Source: Sphingomonas sp. 35-24ZXX
Lineage (GTDB): Bacteria; Pseudomonadota; Alphaproteobacteria; Sphingomonadales; Sphingomonadaceae
NCBI RefSeq assembly: GCF_000786215.1
Contig: NZ_JROG01000003.1
Location: forward strand, 1,054,001-1,118,000
Direction: 5' to 3'
Length of the DNA stretch: 64,000 nucleotides
The position numbers and the translations under genes were made by a program. Shown piece after piece: positions 1 through 8,716 of the stretch (positions are counted from its first letter, which is position 1; the number at the start of each line of letters is the position of its first letter). The notes under the pieces are model-generated. The model had not been told where the DNA came from. It saw nothing but the letters and a program-made list of their open reading frames with translations, and searched no databases.

Positions 1-1
1 T

Positions 2-988
2 CCGGGCGAGGTGAAGACCTTCAAGGACTGGTATGTCGCCTGCGATAATGTCTGGTCGTGCGAGGCGGGGTCGCTGGCCAAGGAAGGCGGCGATTTCACT
101 GGCGCAATGGCGGTGCGGATCGCGCGCAAAGGCGGGCCGAACGCTGCGCTGCGCATCGCGCTGCGCCCCGGTGAGGACGCCGCCAAGGGCCCGGCCCGGC
201 TGAAGATCGATGCGCGTCCGGCGCTCACCGGTCCGCTCGATGGCGAAGGCGACACGCTGCTCGATGCGGCGCAGTCGCTCGCCATCGCGCGGTCGCTGGC
301 CAACGGCAGCCAGGCCGCGCTGGTCCACGCCGATGGCAAGGCCGTGCCGATCTCGCTGGCGGGTTCGTCGGCGGCGCTGCGCTACATGGACGCGGTCCAG
401 CAGCGCGCCGGTACCAGCGGTGCGATCATCGCCACCGGGGCCAAGGCCGATACCGCCCTGCCCCCGCCCCCGCCCCGGCTGGTCGCCCGCGCCGCATCGA
501 AGCTGACCGAACTGCCCGACATGAAGGATTATCCCAAGATCATCACCGAAACCGGCTGCGAGTTCCGGATGGAGGGCGCGGAGGATTCGGTGCACCCGCT
601 CGGCCAGCGCGAAGGCCGCGACATCGCGCTGGTGCTGATCGCGTGCGATTCGGGCGCCTACAATTTCGGCGCGGCGGTGATGATTGCCGAACGGCCGATG
701 GAAGACGCCAATACCCGGTGGGAGTTTTCGCCTGCGCGGTTCGACAATGCGACCGGCTGGGGCGGCGACGATCAGGTGGCGCAGGTGGTCAATGCCAGCT
801 TCGCGCCCGAAAGCGGCCTGCTCTCGGAATTCGCCAAGGGCCGGGGCCTGGGCGATTGTGGCGTCGCCAGCAGCTATGTCTGGGATGGCGAGATGTTCCG
901 CCTGAGCGAGCGCAGCGAGATGGGCGAGTGCCGCGGCGTCTGGGAATGGCCGCGCGTGTTCATCGCCGATGTCGCGCTGGTGCGCTGA
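2..988 (+). CDS. DUF1176 family envelope protein, 5' end missing
   Basis: The reading frame is open to the left edge (it reads P-G-E-V-K-T-F through the GTG at 11), so the start and any signal peptide lie outside the window. The visible part begins FKDWYVACDNVWSCEAG, a Trp/Cys pattern typical of DUF1176 proteins, which are usually exported and of unknown function. Further Cys residues (TGCEFRM, IACDSGAY, GDCGVAS, GECRG) could form disulfides in the periplasm. The C-terminal half is the better conserved part of the family. It converges on the GNAT gene on the opposite strand, 19 bases away. Family assignment is from motif memory; no biochemical role can be stated. Confidence 0.75.
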   Translation, partial: PGEVKTFKDWYVACDNVWSCEAGSLAKEGGDFTGAMAVRIARKGGPNAALRIALRPGEDAAKGPARLKIDARPALTGPLDGEGDTLLDAAQSLAIARSLANGSQAALVHADGKAVPISLAGSSAALRYMDAVQQRAGTSGAIIATGAKADTALPPPPPRLVARAASKLTELPDMKDYPKIITETGCEFRMEGAEDSVHPLGQREGRDIALVLIACDSGAYNFGAAVMIAERPMEDANTRWEFSPARFDNATGWGGDDQVAQVVNASFAPESGLLSEFAKGRGLGDCGVASSYVWDGEMFRLSERSEMGECRGVWEWPRVFIADVALVR

Positions 989-1007
989 TCCGCGTGACCG
1001 GGCCGCG

Positions 1008-1475
1008 CTACAACGTGCGCGTCATGCACATGCTGAACGGGTCTTCGGTATAGTCGCCGAACGGCGCGCAGCGCTCGAAGCCATGCTTGGCGTACAAGGC
1101 GTGCGCCGGATGGAACGGCTCGGGCAACCCGGTCTCGAGGCTGAGCCGGGTATAGCCGCGCGACCGTGCCTCGGCGATCAGGTGCGCCAGCATCGCCTCG
1201 CCCAATCCGCGCCGCAGATAGGCCGGATCGGTCCGCATCGATTTGAGCTCGCCATGGTGCGGGTCGATCTGCTTGAGCGCGCCGCACCCGGCGAGCGCCC
1301 CGTCGACGCGCAGCGCATAGAAGGTGACATCGGGCTGACGCAGCCGCTCGACCGGAAAGGCATGCACCGAGCAGATCGGCGAATGCGTGCGCATCTGGTC
1401 GAGATGATAGCGCAGCAGCGCGACGATATCCTCGCCGGTCAGGTCATCTTCTTCGATCGTGATCGTCTGCTGCAT
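1008..1475 (-). CDS. GNAT family N-acetyltransferase
   Basis: A 155-residue single-domain GNAT enzyme, expected to move an acetyl group from acetyl-CoA to an amine in the cytoplasm; the substrate is unknown. The acetyl-CoA binding motif A is visible as RTDPAYLRRGLGEAMLAHLI, with R-R-G-L-G as the pyrophosphate loop, followed by the usual beta strand and the HALYAKHGFERC segment near the end. An in-frame start lies nine codons upstream, but the ATG at 1475 has AGGGGGA about six bases before it and gives a normal family N-terminus (MQQTITIEED), so I chose it. It appears to be a single-gene unit between two plus-strand genes. Confidence 0.85.
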   Translation of the reverse strand: MQQTITIEEDDLTGEDIVALLRYHLDQMRTHSPICSVHAFPVERLRQPDVTFYALRVDGALAGCGALKQIDPHHGELKSMRTDPAYLRRGLGEAMLAHLIAEARSRGYTRLSLETGLPEPFHPAHALYAKHGFERCAPFGDYTEDPFSMCMTRTL

Positions 1476-1612
1476 GCCAATCCCCCTGGAACCTTTCACC
1501 ACGCCCGGACATTGCGATGGAAGCGGCGCGCGATCCAGACAAAGTTTGCTTGGCGTTGCAAATCCGCCTAATCGCGGCGGCCTGCCTGATGCCTCAACCG
1601 GAGCTTGTCCCC

Positions 1613-2662
1613 ATGTCGCACCCCTCGCCCGAATCTCCTGTTGAAAGCGGCTGGTCGCTGGTCATCCACGGAGGATCGGGCCAGTTCGAACGCCGCCGGT
1701 TGAGCGCCGAGGCCGATGCTGGCGCGCGCGCCGGGCTCGATCGCGCGCTCGCCGCCGGGTCGGCAGTGCTCAGCGCTGGCGGCAGCGCGATCGATGCCGT
1801 GCAGGCAGCGATCGTCGTGCTGGAGGATGACCCCCATTTCAACGCGGGGCACGGATCGGTCTATACCTATGAGGGCAAGATCGAACTCGACGCGGCGGTG
1901 ATGGACGGTGCCAACCGCGCTGCCGGAGCGATCGCCCGCGCGCACCATACGAAGAACCCCATCCTGCTTGCGCGCAAGGTGATGGAAGACAGCCCGCATG
2001 TGCTGTTGTCCGGCGAAGGCGCGGACCGCTTCTCGGTCGAGATGGGGCTGACCCAGGTCGACAACGCCTATTTCGGCACCCCCGAACGGCTGCGCCAGCT
2101 TGAGGAATTGAAGGCGAACAGCACGGGCTGGTTCGATGTCGACATGAAGTACGGCACGGTCGGCGCGGTCGCGCGCGACATCAACGGCCATGTCGCGGCG
2201 GGCACCTCGACCGGCGGGCTGACCGGCAAGCGCTATGGCCGGATCGGCGATTCGCCGCTGATCGGTGCGGGCACCTATGCCGATGACCGCGCCTGCGCGA
2301 TCTCCGCCACCGGCGCGGGCGAATATTTCATCCGCGTCGGCGTGGCGCACGAGATCTGCACCCGCATCCGCATGAAGGCCGAGGCGCGCGCCGAGTTCCT
2401 GGCGCACGAGGCCGAGCGTGGCGGCACGATTCTCGACGAAGCGGCGCGCGCCAAGCTGCTCGCCACCGCGCTTTCGGCAGACGAGGTGCAGGAGATTGTC
2501 GATGCCGTGATGGCCGAGATGGTCGGCCTCGGCGGCACGGGCGGCATCATCTACCTCACGCCCTGGGGCCATCAGGGCTATGCTTTCCGCACCCCCGGCA
2601 TGTATCGTGGGATGGCCAGCAGCGACGGGGCGAGCCGCGTCGCGGTCTATGGTGACGAATAA
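1613..2662 (+). CDS. Isoaspartyl peptidase / L-asparaginase (Ntn hydrolase)
   Basis: A plant-type asparaginase of 349 residues. These enzymes are made as a precursor and cut themselves before a Thr that becomes the nucleophile; they hydrolyse isoaspartyl dipeptides and asparagine. The cleavage site is visible as KYGTVGAVARD, with Thr182 as the predicted nucleophile, and the N-terminal part carries the family segments VIHGGSG and FNAGHGSVYT. The C-terminal GGTGGIIYL is also family-like. Upstream in-frame starts exist (1517, 1589), but GGAG at 1600-1603 serves the ATG at 1613. It is followed after 32 bases by a ThDP enzyme on the same strand, possibly co-transcribed. Confidence 0.9.
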   Translation: MSHPSPESPVESGWSLVIHGGSGQFERRRLSAEADAGARAGLDRALAAGSAVLSAGGSAIDAVQAAIVVLEDDPHFNAGHGSVYTYEGKIELDAAVMDGANRAAGAIARAHHTKNPILLARKVMEDSPHVLLSGEGADRFSVEMGLTQVDNAYFGTPERLRQLEELKANSTGWFDVDMKYGTVGAVARDINGHVAAGTSTGGLTGKRYGRIGDSPLIGAGTYADDRACAISATGAGEYFIRVGVAHEICTRIRMKAEARAEFLAHEAERGGTILDEAARAKLLATALSADEVQEIVDAVMAEMVGLGGTGGIIYLTPWGHQGYAFRTPGMYRGMASSDGASRVAVYGDE

Positions 2663-2694
2663 GCAACGATAACGACGACAGGCGAGGACGTGTG

Positions 2695-4356
2695 ATGACT
2701 GGCAATTCCCTCCGCACCGGTGGGCGCATTCTGGTGGACCAATTGGTGGCACAGGGCTGCGACCGCATTTTCACCGTGCCGGGCGAGAGCTTTCTCGCAG
2801 TGCTGGATGCGCTGCACGATGTACCCGCCATAGAGACCGTGGTCTGCCGCCAGGAAGGCGGCGTCACCTTCATGGCCTGCGCCGACGGCGCGATGACCGG
2901 GCGCCCGGGCGTCGCCTTCGTCACGCGCGGCCCGGGCGCGACCAACGCCAGCATCGGCGTGCATGTGGCGATGCAGGACAGCAAGCCGATGATCCTGTTC
3001 ATCGGCGATGTCGATCGCGGCATGCGCGACCGCGAAGGCTTTCAGGAGGTCGACTTCCAGGCGATGTTCACCCCGCTCGCCAAATGGGCGGCGCGGATCG
3101 ACGACGCTGCGCGCATCCCCGAATATGTCGCGCGCGCCTATTCGGTCGCCATCTCGGGTCGTCCCGGCCCGGTGGTGCTCGCCTTGCCCGAAGACATGCT
3201 CAAGGACGTGGTCGAGGCCACCGACCGGCCGCGCGTCACCCGCCCCGTCCAGCCCGTGTGTCACAACGGTTTTGCGGTGCTGATGGAGATGCTCGAGGAC
3301 GCAAAGGCGCCGATCGCGATCATCGGCGGCGCGGACTGGAGCCCGTCGGCGCGCGCCAATTTCCAGCTGTTTGCCGAGCGCATCGGACTTCCGGTCGCCT
3401 GCGCGTTCCGCCAGCAGGATGCGTTCGACAACAAATCGCCGGTCTGGGCGGGCAATCTGGGCTATGGCCCGAACCCCAAGCTGGTCGCGCGGGTCAAGTC
3501 CGCCGACCTGATCCTCGCGGTGGGGGCGCGGCTGGGCGAGGCGACGACCGATGGCTATACCTTGGTGACACCCGAACATCCCGGCCAGATCCTGGTCCAT
3601 GTCCATCCTGACCCGAACGAGCTTGGCCGCGTCTACCGTACCGACCTGCCCTTGTGCGCCGACATGGACGAATTCGCCGAGGCCGCCGCGCTGTGGGACG
3701 ACGTCGCGGTGCATTTCGAGACCGGGGCGCAGGCGCATGCCGAATGGCTGGCATTCTCCGACCCGCAGCCCACCGGCGCGACTCTCGACCTTGGCCAGTG
3801 CGTCCGGGCGATGCGCGAAGCTATGCCCGCCGATACGGTGATCTGCAACGGTGCGGGCAATTTCTCCGGCTGGTGGCACCGCTATTGGCCTTATGGCGAA
3901 AAGCCCTCGCAGCTCGCCCCGACTGCTGGCGCGATGGGCTATGGCGTTCCTGCTGCGGTGGCCGCGGCGCTGCGCCTGCCCGAGCGCAAGGTCGTCGCGG
4001 TGGCGGGCGACGGCGATTTCCTGATGAACGGGCAGGAACTGGCGACCGCGGTGCAATATGGCGCCGACCTGCTCGTGATCGTGATCGATAACGGCGCCTA
4101 TGGCACCATCCGCATGCACCAGGAGCGCGAATATCCCGCGCGGCTGTCTGCGACCAGCCTGCGCAACCCCGATTTCGCCGCGCTCGCCCGCGCCTATGGC
4201 GGTTGGGCCGCAACGGTCGAGCGGACCGAGCAATTCGCGCCCGCCTTGGCGGAAGCGCTCACCCAGCCGGGGCTCAAGCTGCTGCATCTGAAGACCGAGA
4301 TCGAGAATATCGCAGCGAGCGGGGCGACCGTCAGCGGGCTGCGCGGGCGCGCGTAA
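2695..4356 (+). CDS. Thiamine-diphosphate enzyme, acetolactate synthase-like
   Basis: A 553-residue ThDP-dependent enzyme with the three-domain layout of acetolactate synthase, benzoylformate decarboxylase and related lyases. The N-terminal PYR domain has VPGESFLAVLDAL and the cofactor-activating Glu54 in CRQEGGV. The C-terminal PP domain has the GDGDF...DNGAYG cofactor and Mg-binding motif at about residues 438-470. The middle domain (about 190-330) is the nucleotide-fold type. No regulatory subunit lies beside it, so a housekeeping role in branched-chain amino acid synthesis is doubtful; a catabolic decarboxylase or carboligase is equally possible. The start ATG at 2695 follows GAGGA at 2684-2688; a GTG sits immediately before it. 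Confidence 0.85.
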   Translation: MTGNSLRTGGRILVDQLVAQGCDRIFTVPGESFLAVLDALHDVPAIETVVCRQEGGVTFMACADGAMTGRPGVAFVTRGPGATNASIGVHVAMQDSKPMILFIGDVDRGMRDREGFQEVDFQAMFTPLAKWAARIDDAARIPEYVARAYSVAISGRPGPVVLALPEDMLKDVVEATDRPRVTRPVQPVCHNGFAVLMEMLEDAKAPIAIIGGADWSPSARANFQLFAERIGLPVACAFRQQDAFDNKSPVWAGNLGYGPNPKLVARVKSADLILAVGARLGEATTDGYTLVTPEHPGQILVHVHPDPNELGRVYRTDLPLCADMDEFAEAAALWDDVAVHFETGAQAHAEWLAFSDPQPTGATLDLGQCVRAMREAMPADTVICNGAGNFSGWWHRYWPYGEKPSQLAPTAGAMGYGVPAAVAAALRLPERKVVAVAGDGDFLMNGQELATAVQYGADLLVIVIDNGAYGTIRMHQEREYPARLSATSLRNPDFAALARAYGGWAATVERTEQFAPALAEALTQPGLKLLHLKTEIENIAASGATVSGLRGRA

Positions 4357-4361
4357 AAAAA

Positions 4362-4534
4362 CCTTCTCCCCTTGAGGGAGAAGGATACGAAGCCTCGCCA
4401 GCTTGCTGGCTAGGCGCAGTTGGATGAGGGGTAAATGCGCCACCCCGACGCGACCGTCGCTGCCCCCTCTCCCAGCTCCGACTAGGCAGCAAGCTGCCGA
4501 GTCTGCGCAACCCTCTCCCTCAGAGGGGAGAGGG
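4362..4534. repeat. Composite palindromic intergenic repeat, copy 1
   Basis: Bounded by the palindromes CCTTCTCCCCTTGAGGGAGA (continuing to 4384) and CCCTCTCCCTCAGAGGGGAG (4511 to 4534), with a middle part containing GCTTGCTGGC and CAGCAAGCTG. Related copies occur at 19857, 31543, 37383 and 38006 and a variant form at 10943 and 15575. This copy lies between two convergent genes and probably adds termination or mRNA-end protection. Confidence 0.85.
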
Positions 4535-4549
4535 CTAGAGCGCACACAG

Positions 4550-4584
4550 AAAAACCGGCCCCCCGTTTACACGATGGGGCCGGT
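4550..4584 (-). terminator. Rho-independent terminator of the CsbD gene
   Basis: A perfect 9 bp stem, ACCGGCCCC (4554-4562) with GGGGCCGGT (4576-4584). Read on the minus strand it is followed by five T residues (4554-4550). It lies 33 bases after the CsbD stop codon. Confidence 0.85.
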
Positions 4585-4616
4585 CTTTGATTAGGTCAGA
4601 TCAGATCAGAGAACGA

Positions 4617-4799
4617 TCAGATCTTGTTGCCGAACGCGCCCTTAACGTCGCCGCTGACCTTCTGGGCCTTGCCCTTCAGCTGCTGGGCTTCGCCTTCGGC
4701 TTCGAGTTCGGGGTTGTTGGTCGCAGCGCCAATGCCTTCCTTGACCTTGCCGGCCAGATCATTGCCAACGCCTGCGGCCTTGTCCTTGAATTCACCCAT
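4617..4799 (-). CDS. CsbD family stress-response protein
   Basis: A 60-residue hydrophilic protein with the typical CsbD layout: MGEFKDKAAGVGNDLAGK, then the NPELEAEGEAQQLKGKAQ core and a C-terminal KGAFG. CsbD-like proteins are small, abundant, stress-induced and poorly understood. The gene ends at a strong intrinsic terminator and begins about 50 bases after the stop of the EVE-domain gene, so the two may share a transcript, with the terminator at the end of this gene. Confidence 0.9.
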   Translation of the reverse strand: MGEFKDKAAGVGNDLAGKVKEGIGAATNNPELEAEGEAQQLKGKAQKVSGDVKGAFGNKI

Positions 4800-4849
4800 G
4801 ATTTTGCTCCTTCACAAACGCAGGGCTGCCTGCCCCGCTTCAGGAACAC

Positions 4850-5278
4850 TTACGCCCGCTGGCCGGGGGCGTTCCCCGCCATGGCCAGAATTTCCGCCCA
4901 CTCGTCCGCGCTCAGCGCCGCCACCGACAGCCGCGACTGCCGCAGCATCGCCATGTCGCCGAGCCCCGGCCGCAGCTTCATCGCCTTCAACGACACCGGC
5001 TTTTTCAAGGGCTCCACCGGCGTGACCTTGACCGCGACCCAGCGCCCGCTCTCGTCCTTGGGGTCGGGAAAGGCGGTCTGGCTGATCCGCATGATCCCCA
5101 CCGCCTCGAGCCCGGTGCGCGAGTGATAGAACAGCGCCAGATCGCCTGTCCGCATCGCCTTCAGATTGTTCGATGCCTGCGCATTGCGCACGCCATCCCA
5201 AGTGCCTTCGCCGTCGCGCACCAGGTCGTGCCAGCCATATTCTTCGGGTTCGGACTTCATCAGCCAATATTGGGTCAT
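4850..5278 (-). CDS. EVE domain-containing protein
   Basis: A 142-residue PUA-like EVE protein. It starts MTQYWLMKSEPEEYGW, has the WDGVRNAQASNNLKAM segment that shapes the ligand pocket, and continues with GDLALFYHSR and GRWVAVKV. EVE domains are thought to bind modified bases in DNA or RNA, and related domains occur in some restriction and RNA-modification contexts; here it stands alone beside CsbD. The ATG at 5278 has CAGGAAAA just upstream, so the in-frame ATG six codons earlier is not needed. Confidence 0.9.
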   Translation of the reverse strand: MTQYWLMKSEPEEYGWHDLVRDGEGTWDGVRNAQASNNLKAMRTGDLALFYHSRTGLEAVGIMRISQTAFPDPKDESGRWVAVKVTPVEPLKKPVSLKAMKLRPGLGDMAMLRQSRLSVAALSADEWAEILAMAGNAPGQRA

Positions 5279-5350
5279 GATTTTTCCTGCCAGCATGCCT
5301 AGATGGGCGCATCGCTCGATTGTCGAGACTCAGCTATTGCGGACCGCATC

Positions 5351-6289
5351 ATGATACAACTGCCCATTCTCTCGCTCACCGATGAACCTGCCGAACTGGC
5401 GCAGAAGCTGGGGGACAGCTTTTCGACCTACGGCTTTGCGATGATCAAGGATCATGGCCTCGATCCCGCGCTGGTGCGCCAGGGTTGGGAAAAGACAGCG
5501 GAATTCTTCGCGCTGCCGACCGAGGAGAAGCGCCGCTATTACGACGCGGAGGCCGGGGGTCAGCGCGGCTATACCCCGTTCGGCACCGAAATCGCCAAGG
5601 ACGCCAAGGCGCACGATCTCAAGGAATTCTGGCATGTCGGGCGCGAGATCGACCCCGCTAGCCCGATCGCGCACACCATGCCCGCCAACGTCTGGCCCGA
5701 GCGGCCGGAAGGGTTTCGCGACACGTTCGAGCCGCTGTTCGCCGAGTTCGACCGCGTCGGCAACATCATCCTGTCGCGAATCGCGGTCTATCTGGGGCTG
5801 GACAAGGACTGGTTCGAGCCTGCGGTGCACGAGGGCAATTCGATCCTGCGGCTGCTGCATTATCCGCCGATGGACGCATCGCAGGGCGCAGAAGGCGCGA
5901 TCCGCGCCGGAGCGCACGAGGACATCAACCTCATCACCCTGCTGCTCGGCGCGGAAGAAGGCGGGCTGGAAGTGCTGGCGCGCGATGGCTCGTGGATCGA
6001 CATGCGTCCGCCCGAAGGCGCGCTGGTGGTCAATGTCGGCGACATGCTGCAGCGGCTGACCAACCACGTGCTGCCCTCGACCACGCACCGCGTGCGCAAC
6101 CCTGCGGGTGATCGGGCCAGGTTCAGCCGCTATTCGATGCCGTTCTTCCTGCACCTGCGCTCGGACTTCCCGATCAGCACGCTCGAAGGCTGCATCAGCG
6201 ATGCACGGCCCAACCTCTATCCCGAGCCGATCCTGGCGGACGACTATCTGCACGAGCGGCTGGTGGAAATCGGACTGGTCAAGGCCTGA
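5351..6289 (+). CDS. Isopenicillin N synthase-family Fe(II)/2-oxoglutarate oxygenase
   Basis: A 312-residue non-haem iron oxygenase. The N-terminal DIOX_N part (about 4-110) includes TYGFAMIKDHGLD and REFW-like residues at 91-97. The catalytic double-stranded beta-helix contains the iron triad His189-x-Asp191 (AHEDINLITLL) and His246 (STTHRVRN), plus the 2-oxoglutarate/substrate Arg260-Tyr-Ser262 (RYSMPFF). All metal ligands are present, so an active enzyme is expected; the substrate cannot be read from sequence. The upstream in-frame ATG at 5303 is rejected because family homology starts at MIQLPILSL. No clear ribosome site precedes 5351. Confidence 0.88.
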   Translation: MIQLPILSLTDEPAELAQKLGDSFSTYGFAMIKDHGLDPALVRQGWEKTAEFFALPTEEKRRYYDAEAGGQRGYTPFGTEIAKDAKAHDLKEFWHVGREIDPASPIAHTMPANVWPERPEGFRDTFEPLFAEFDRVGNIILSRIAVYLGLDKDWFEPAVHEGNSILRLLHYPPMDASQGAEGAIRAGAHEDINLITLLLGAEEGGLEVLARDGSWIDMRPPEGALVVNVGDMLQRLTNHVLPSTTHRVRNPAGDRARFSRYSMPFFLHLRSDFPISTLEGCISDARPNLYPEPILADDYLHERLVEIGLVKA

Positions 6290-6326
6290 GGGGCGGTTTC
6301 GGCCCGCGCCTCACCACCTCCGCTCA

Positions 6327-6441
6327 TCCCTGAATCGCGTTCAGGGCAGGCTCTGAGCAGCGGGTGCAGCCCGCGTGGTCGAAGGACCCGCGCTGACGTT
6401 GGCCGTATAGCGCGGCCTTCGACAGGCTCAGGCTGAGCGAG
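6327..6441. repeat. CTGAGCC...TCGAAGG type intergenic repeat
   Basis: Contains CCCTGAATCGCGTTCAGGG (6328-6346), GGTCGAAGGACCC (6377-6389) and GGCCTTCGACAGGCTCAGGC (6413-6432). The last element recurs at 15536-15561 and, as an inverted pair, at 22567-22586 and 22736-22762. It lies between convergent genes. Confidence 0.7.
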
Positions 6442-6464
6442 TTTGAGTGAGACGGTGCCGCTGC

Positions 6465-7910
6465 TCAGCGGCGGGCAGCGATCTGGGTTCCGGAGGGCTT
6501 GGCCACTGCGCGCGCGATGATGCACTCGCCGCCGGTCGCACGGACCTGCGCGCACATCGCGCGGGCGCTCTTTTCATCGGCAAAGCCGTTGGCGGTCAGG
6601 CGGTGCAGCTTGCGGCCGCCGACGGCCGTCGGCACGGCAACCTTCGAGAAGGCCGCCAGATCCTTGTGCTTGGCACTGTAACCGGCCCAGGCGCGGTTGG
6701 CGTTTTCGGCGCTCGAGAACACGCCCAGCTGGACCGCAAAGGCACCGCCGCTGACCGGCGAGAAGCTGGCCTTCTGGAAGACCGCCGGCGCGGTTGCGGG
6801 CTTGGCGGCCGCGACGGCCTTGGGCGCGGCGGCGGGCTTGCGGGCCACGGCCTGCTGCTCGACGATCGGCTCGCGCGAGGCGACCTGCACCGGCCGGACC
6901 TTGCGGATGGGCTTGGCGCGATAGTTGCCGGGCAGCGGCTGCACGATCTCGCGTGCGGTCATCAGCGGGGCGACGATCGCGCCTGTTGTTTCAGCGACCG
7001 GAGCGGGCGCGGCCTCTGCGTAAATCGGAGCTTCAGCCTGGGCGGGAGCGGATTCGACCCCGGCCAGTTCCATCGGTGCATCCTGCACCGGCGGCAGTTC
7101 GATCGGGCCTGCCACAGGGCGGGCCTCGGCCATTGCCTGCTGACCGATCTCGGTCGCGGCATCGGCCATCGCCGGGAAGTTGGCCAGCGCCAGCATCACC
7201 GGCTGACCGGGATCAGCAGCAACGGGCGTCACGCCCAGCACCGATGCGACACGCTGGGCATGGGCATCGGGATGGGCCAGCCGCGCCCATTCGGCGATGC
7301 GCTCTTGCGCGACCTGCGGGTCGAGATCCTGCCCCACCATGATCTGCGCCTCGCGCCAGCGACCGTCGAGCGCATAGGCAAAAGCGAGGTTCTGCCGGAC
7401 CTTGGCGGTGTTTTCTCCACTGCGGATGAGGTCGACCAGCACGTCGACGCCTTGCGTCGTCTCGCCGGCCAGCGACAGGGCCAGGCCGTAATCGGCGGCA
7501 GGAATGGTATCGCGATGTTCGCGCAGCAGCGATTGTGCGGCGGCGTTGCGGCCGTCGGCGACGTGCATCAGCGCAAGGCTGATCACGGTGCGCGCGCTGC
7601 TGTCACCCAGCGCCAGCGCATCGTCGAGGCTCTGGCGGGCGGAAGAGAAACGGCCATTGGCGAGATAGGCCTGGGCCAGGGTCTTGCGCAGTTCGGCATT
7701 GCGCGGATCGAGCGCGACAGCGGCCTCGGCCTTTTCCAGTGCCTTTTCAGGCTTGCCGGAGGCCAGCGCCTTTTGCGCCGTGCCCGAAAGGGACTGCGGA
7801 CGGCCGCCGCTCGAGTGCGCCGAGCAGCTGACCAGCACGCTGCCGACCAGAATGGTGGATGCCGCCAGCTTGAGCGCCAGTGCTCCGTTCATCTTCGATC
7901 CGCTTGCCAT
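6465..7910 (-). CDS. TPR and SPOR domain lipoprotein
   Basis: A 481-residue predicted lipoprotein. The signal segment ends in a lipobox, VLVSC (Cys29). Residues about 37-200 carry tetratricopeptide-like repeats (KPEKALEKAEAAVALDPRN and following). A long Ala/Pro-rich linker (about 240-390) leads to a C-terminal SPOR domain (about 403-470: FAVQLGVFSSAENANRAWAG), which binds peptidoglycan lacking stem peptides at division sites. It is the third gene of a minus-strand group with the ParA-like ATPase and its neighbour, suggesting a role in cell division or polar organisation. GAGGGA ten bases before 7910 supports the first ATG; an alternative start is at 7892. Confidence 0.85.
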   Translation of the reverse strand: MASGSKMNGALALKLAASTILVGSVLVSCSAHSSGGRPQSLSGTAQKALASGKPEKALEKAEAAVALDPRNAELRKTLAQAYLANGRFSSARQSLDDALALGDSSARTVISLALMHVADGRNAAAQSLLREHRDTIPAADYGLALSLAGETTQGVDVLVDLIRSGENTAKVRQNLAFAYALDGRWREAQIMVGQDLDPQVAQERIAEWARLAHPDAHAQRVASVLGVTPVAADPGQPVMLALANFPAMADAATEIGQQAMAEARPVAGPIELPPVQDAPMELAGVESAPAQAEAPIYAEAAPAPVAETTGAIVAPLMTAREIVQPLPGNYRAKPIRKVRPVQVASREPIVEQQAVARKPAAAPKAVAAAKPATAPAVFQKASFSPVSGGAFAVQLGVFSSAENANRAWAGYSAKHKDLAAFSKVAVPTAVGGRKLHRLTANGFADEKSARAMCAQVRATGGECIIARAVAKPSGTQIAARR

Positions 7911-7968
7911 AGCCCAATATTCCCTCTTCGTCCGGCCCCGACCCTGCCTTCAATGCCTCAGCAATGCT

Positions 7969-8688
7969 TCAGCGCGTCGCCGATCGCGGAACGCGACCAG
8001 CCAGGTCTTCTATCTCGGGTATTTTGGTTAACATTTCGTCAAGTGCGGCGGTGACCAGCTGCTGCGCCGACTGCCCGGTGACCGCACTGGCCAGCCTGAG
8101 CTTGAGATGGCGCTCGGCATCGAGCCGCAGGGTGAAGGCCGCGCGGCGGCCTTGAGGCACTGCAGCTGCGGCAACGACTTCGGCCAGTTCCGCCTGCTTG
8201 CGCTTGCGGACCGCAAGCACCGGCGCGGGCGCTTCGGGCTCGGCCATCGCCACCGGCGCTTCCGGCTCGACCGGGGGCGCTATGGGAGGAAGCTCGGCGA
8301 TCGGCGCGGCGACAGGCTCGGCCATCCGCTCGGCGATCTCGGCCTGCTGGCGCACAACGTCCGGGATGACAGGTGCAGGAACAACGGGTGCCGCAACGAC
8401 GGGGGCGGGCTGAGCCGCCTGCGGTGCCGCCTCGGGCAGCGGTGCCAGCGTCTCGGGGATCGCGCCGGCCAGCAGGTTGCCGTACTGCGGCGCACCTTCG
8501 TCATGCGCGGGGTCGACATCATAGCCCATGTCGTTCCAGCCGAGATCCTCGGCCAGGCCATCATCGGGCAAGGGATGCGACATCATGCCGCCCATGCCCA
8601 GCCCCTGGCGGCGCATCGCGGGGCGAGCCGCCCCCTTGCGCGCCAGCAGGCCGGAGGACAATGAGGCGATCGGTTTGGGTTCGGCCAT
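7969..8688 (-). CDS. Predicted ribbon-helix-helix partner of ParA-like ATPase
   Basis: A 239-residue protein of no named family that I recognise. The N-terminus (MAEPKPIASLSSGLLARKG) is basic, and residues about 90-175 are Ala/Pro-rich and probably disordered. The C-terminal 50 residues (FTLRLDAERHLKLRLASA, then an AQQLVTAALDEML helix) have the strand-helix-helix spacing of ribbon-helix-helix DNA-binding domains. Small RHH proteins often partner ParA ATPases (for example ParG). It starts 29 bases after the ParA stop. The ATG at 8688 follows AAGGA by eight bases; the ATG at 8697 is an alternative. The RHH call is inferred from pattern only. Confidence 0.6.
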   Translation of the reverse strand: MAEPKPIASLSSGLLARKGAARPAMRRQGLGMGGMMSHPLPDDGLAEDLGWNDMGYDVDPAHDEGAPQYGNLLAGAIPETLAPLPEAAPQAAQPAPVVAAPVVPAPVIPDVVRQQAEIAERMAEPVAAPIAELPPIAPPVEPEAPVAMAEPEAPAPVLAVRKRKQAELAEVVAAAAVPQGRRAAFTLRLDAERHLKLRLASAVTGQSAQQLVTAALDEMLTKIPEIEDLAGRVPRSATR

Positions 8689-8716
8689 AAAGCTCATCCT
8701 TGCCCTCGCCTGCGCA

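Noticed and set aside
2647-4545. A long open frame on the minus strand opposite the ThDP gene
   Set aside because: It is Arg/His/Gly-rich with no motif and no ribosome site; high GC makes such antisense frames common. The plus strand has a clear enzyme.
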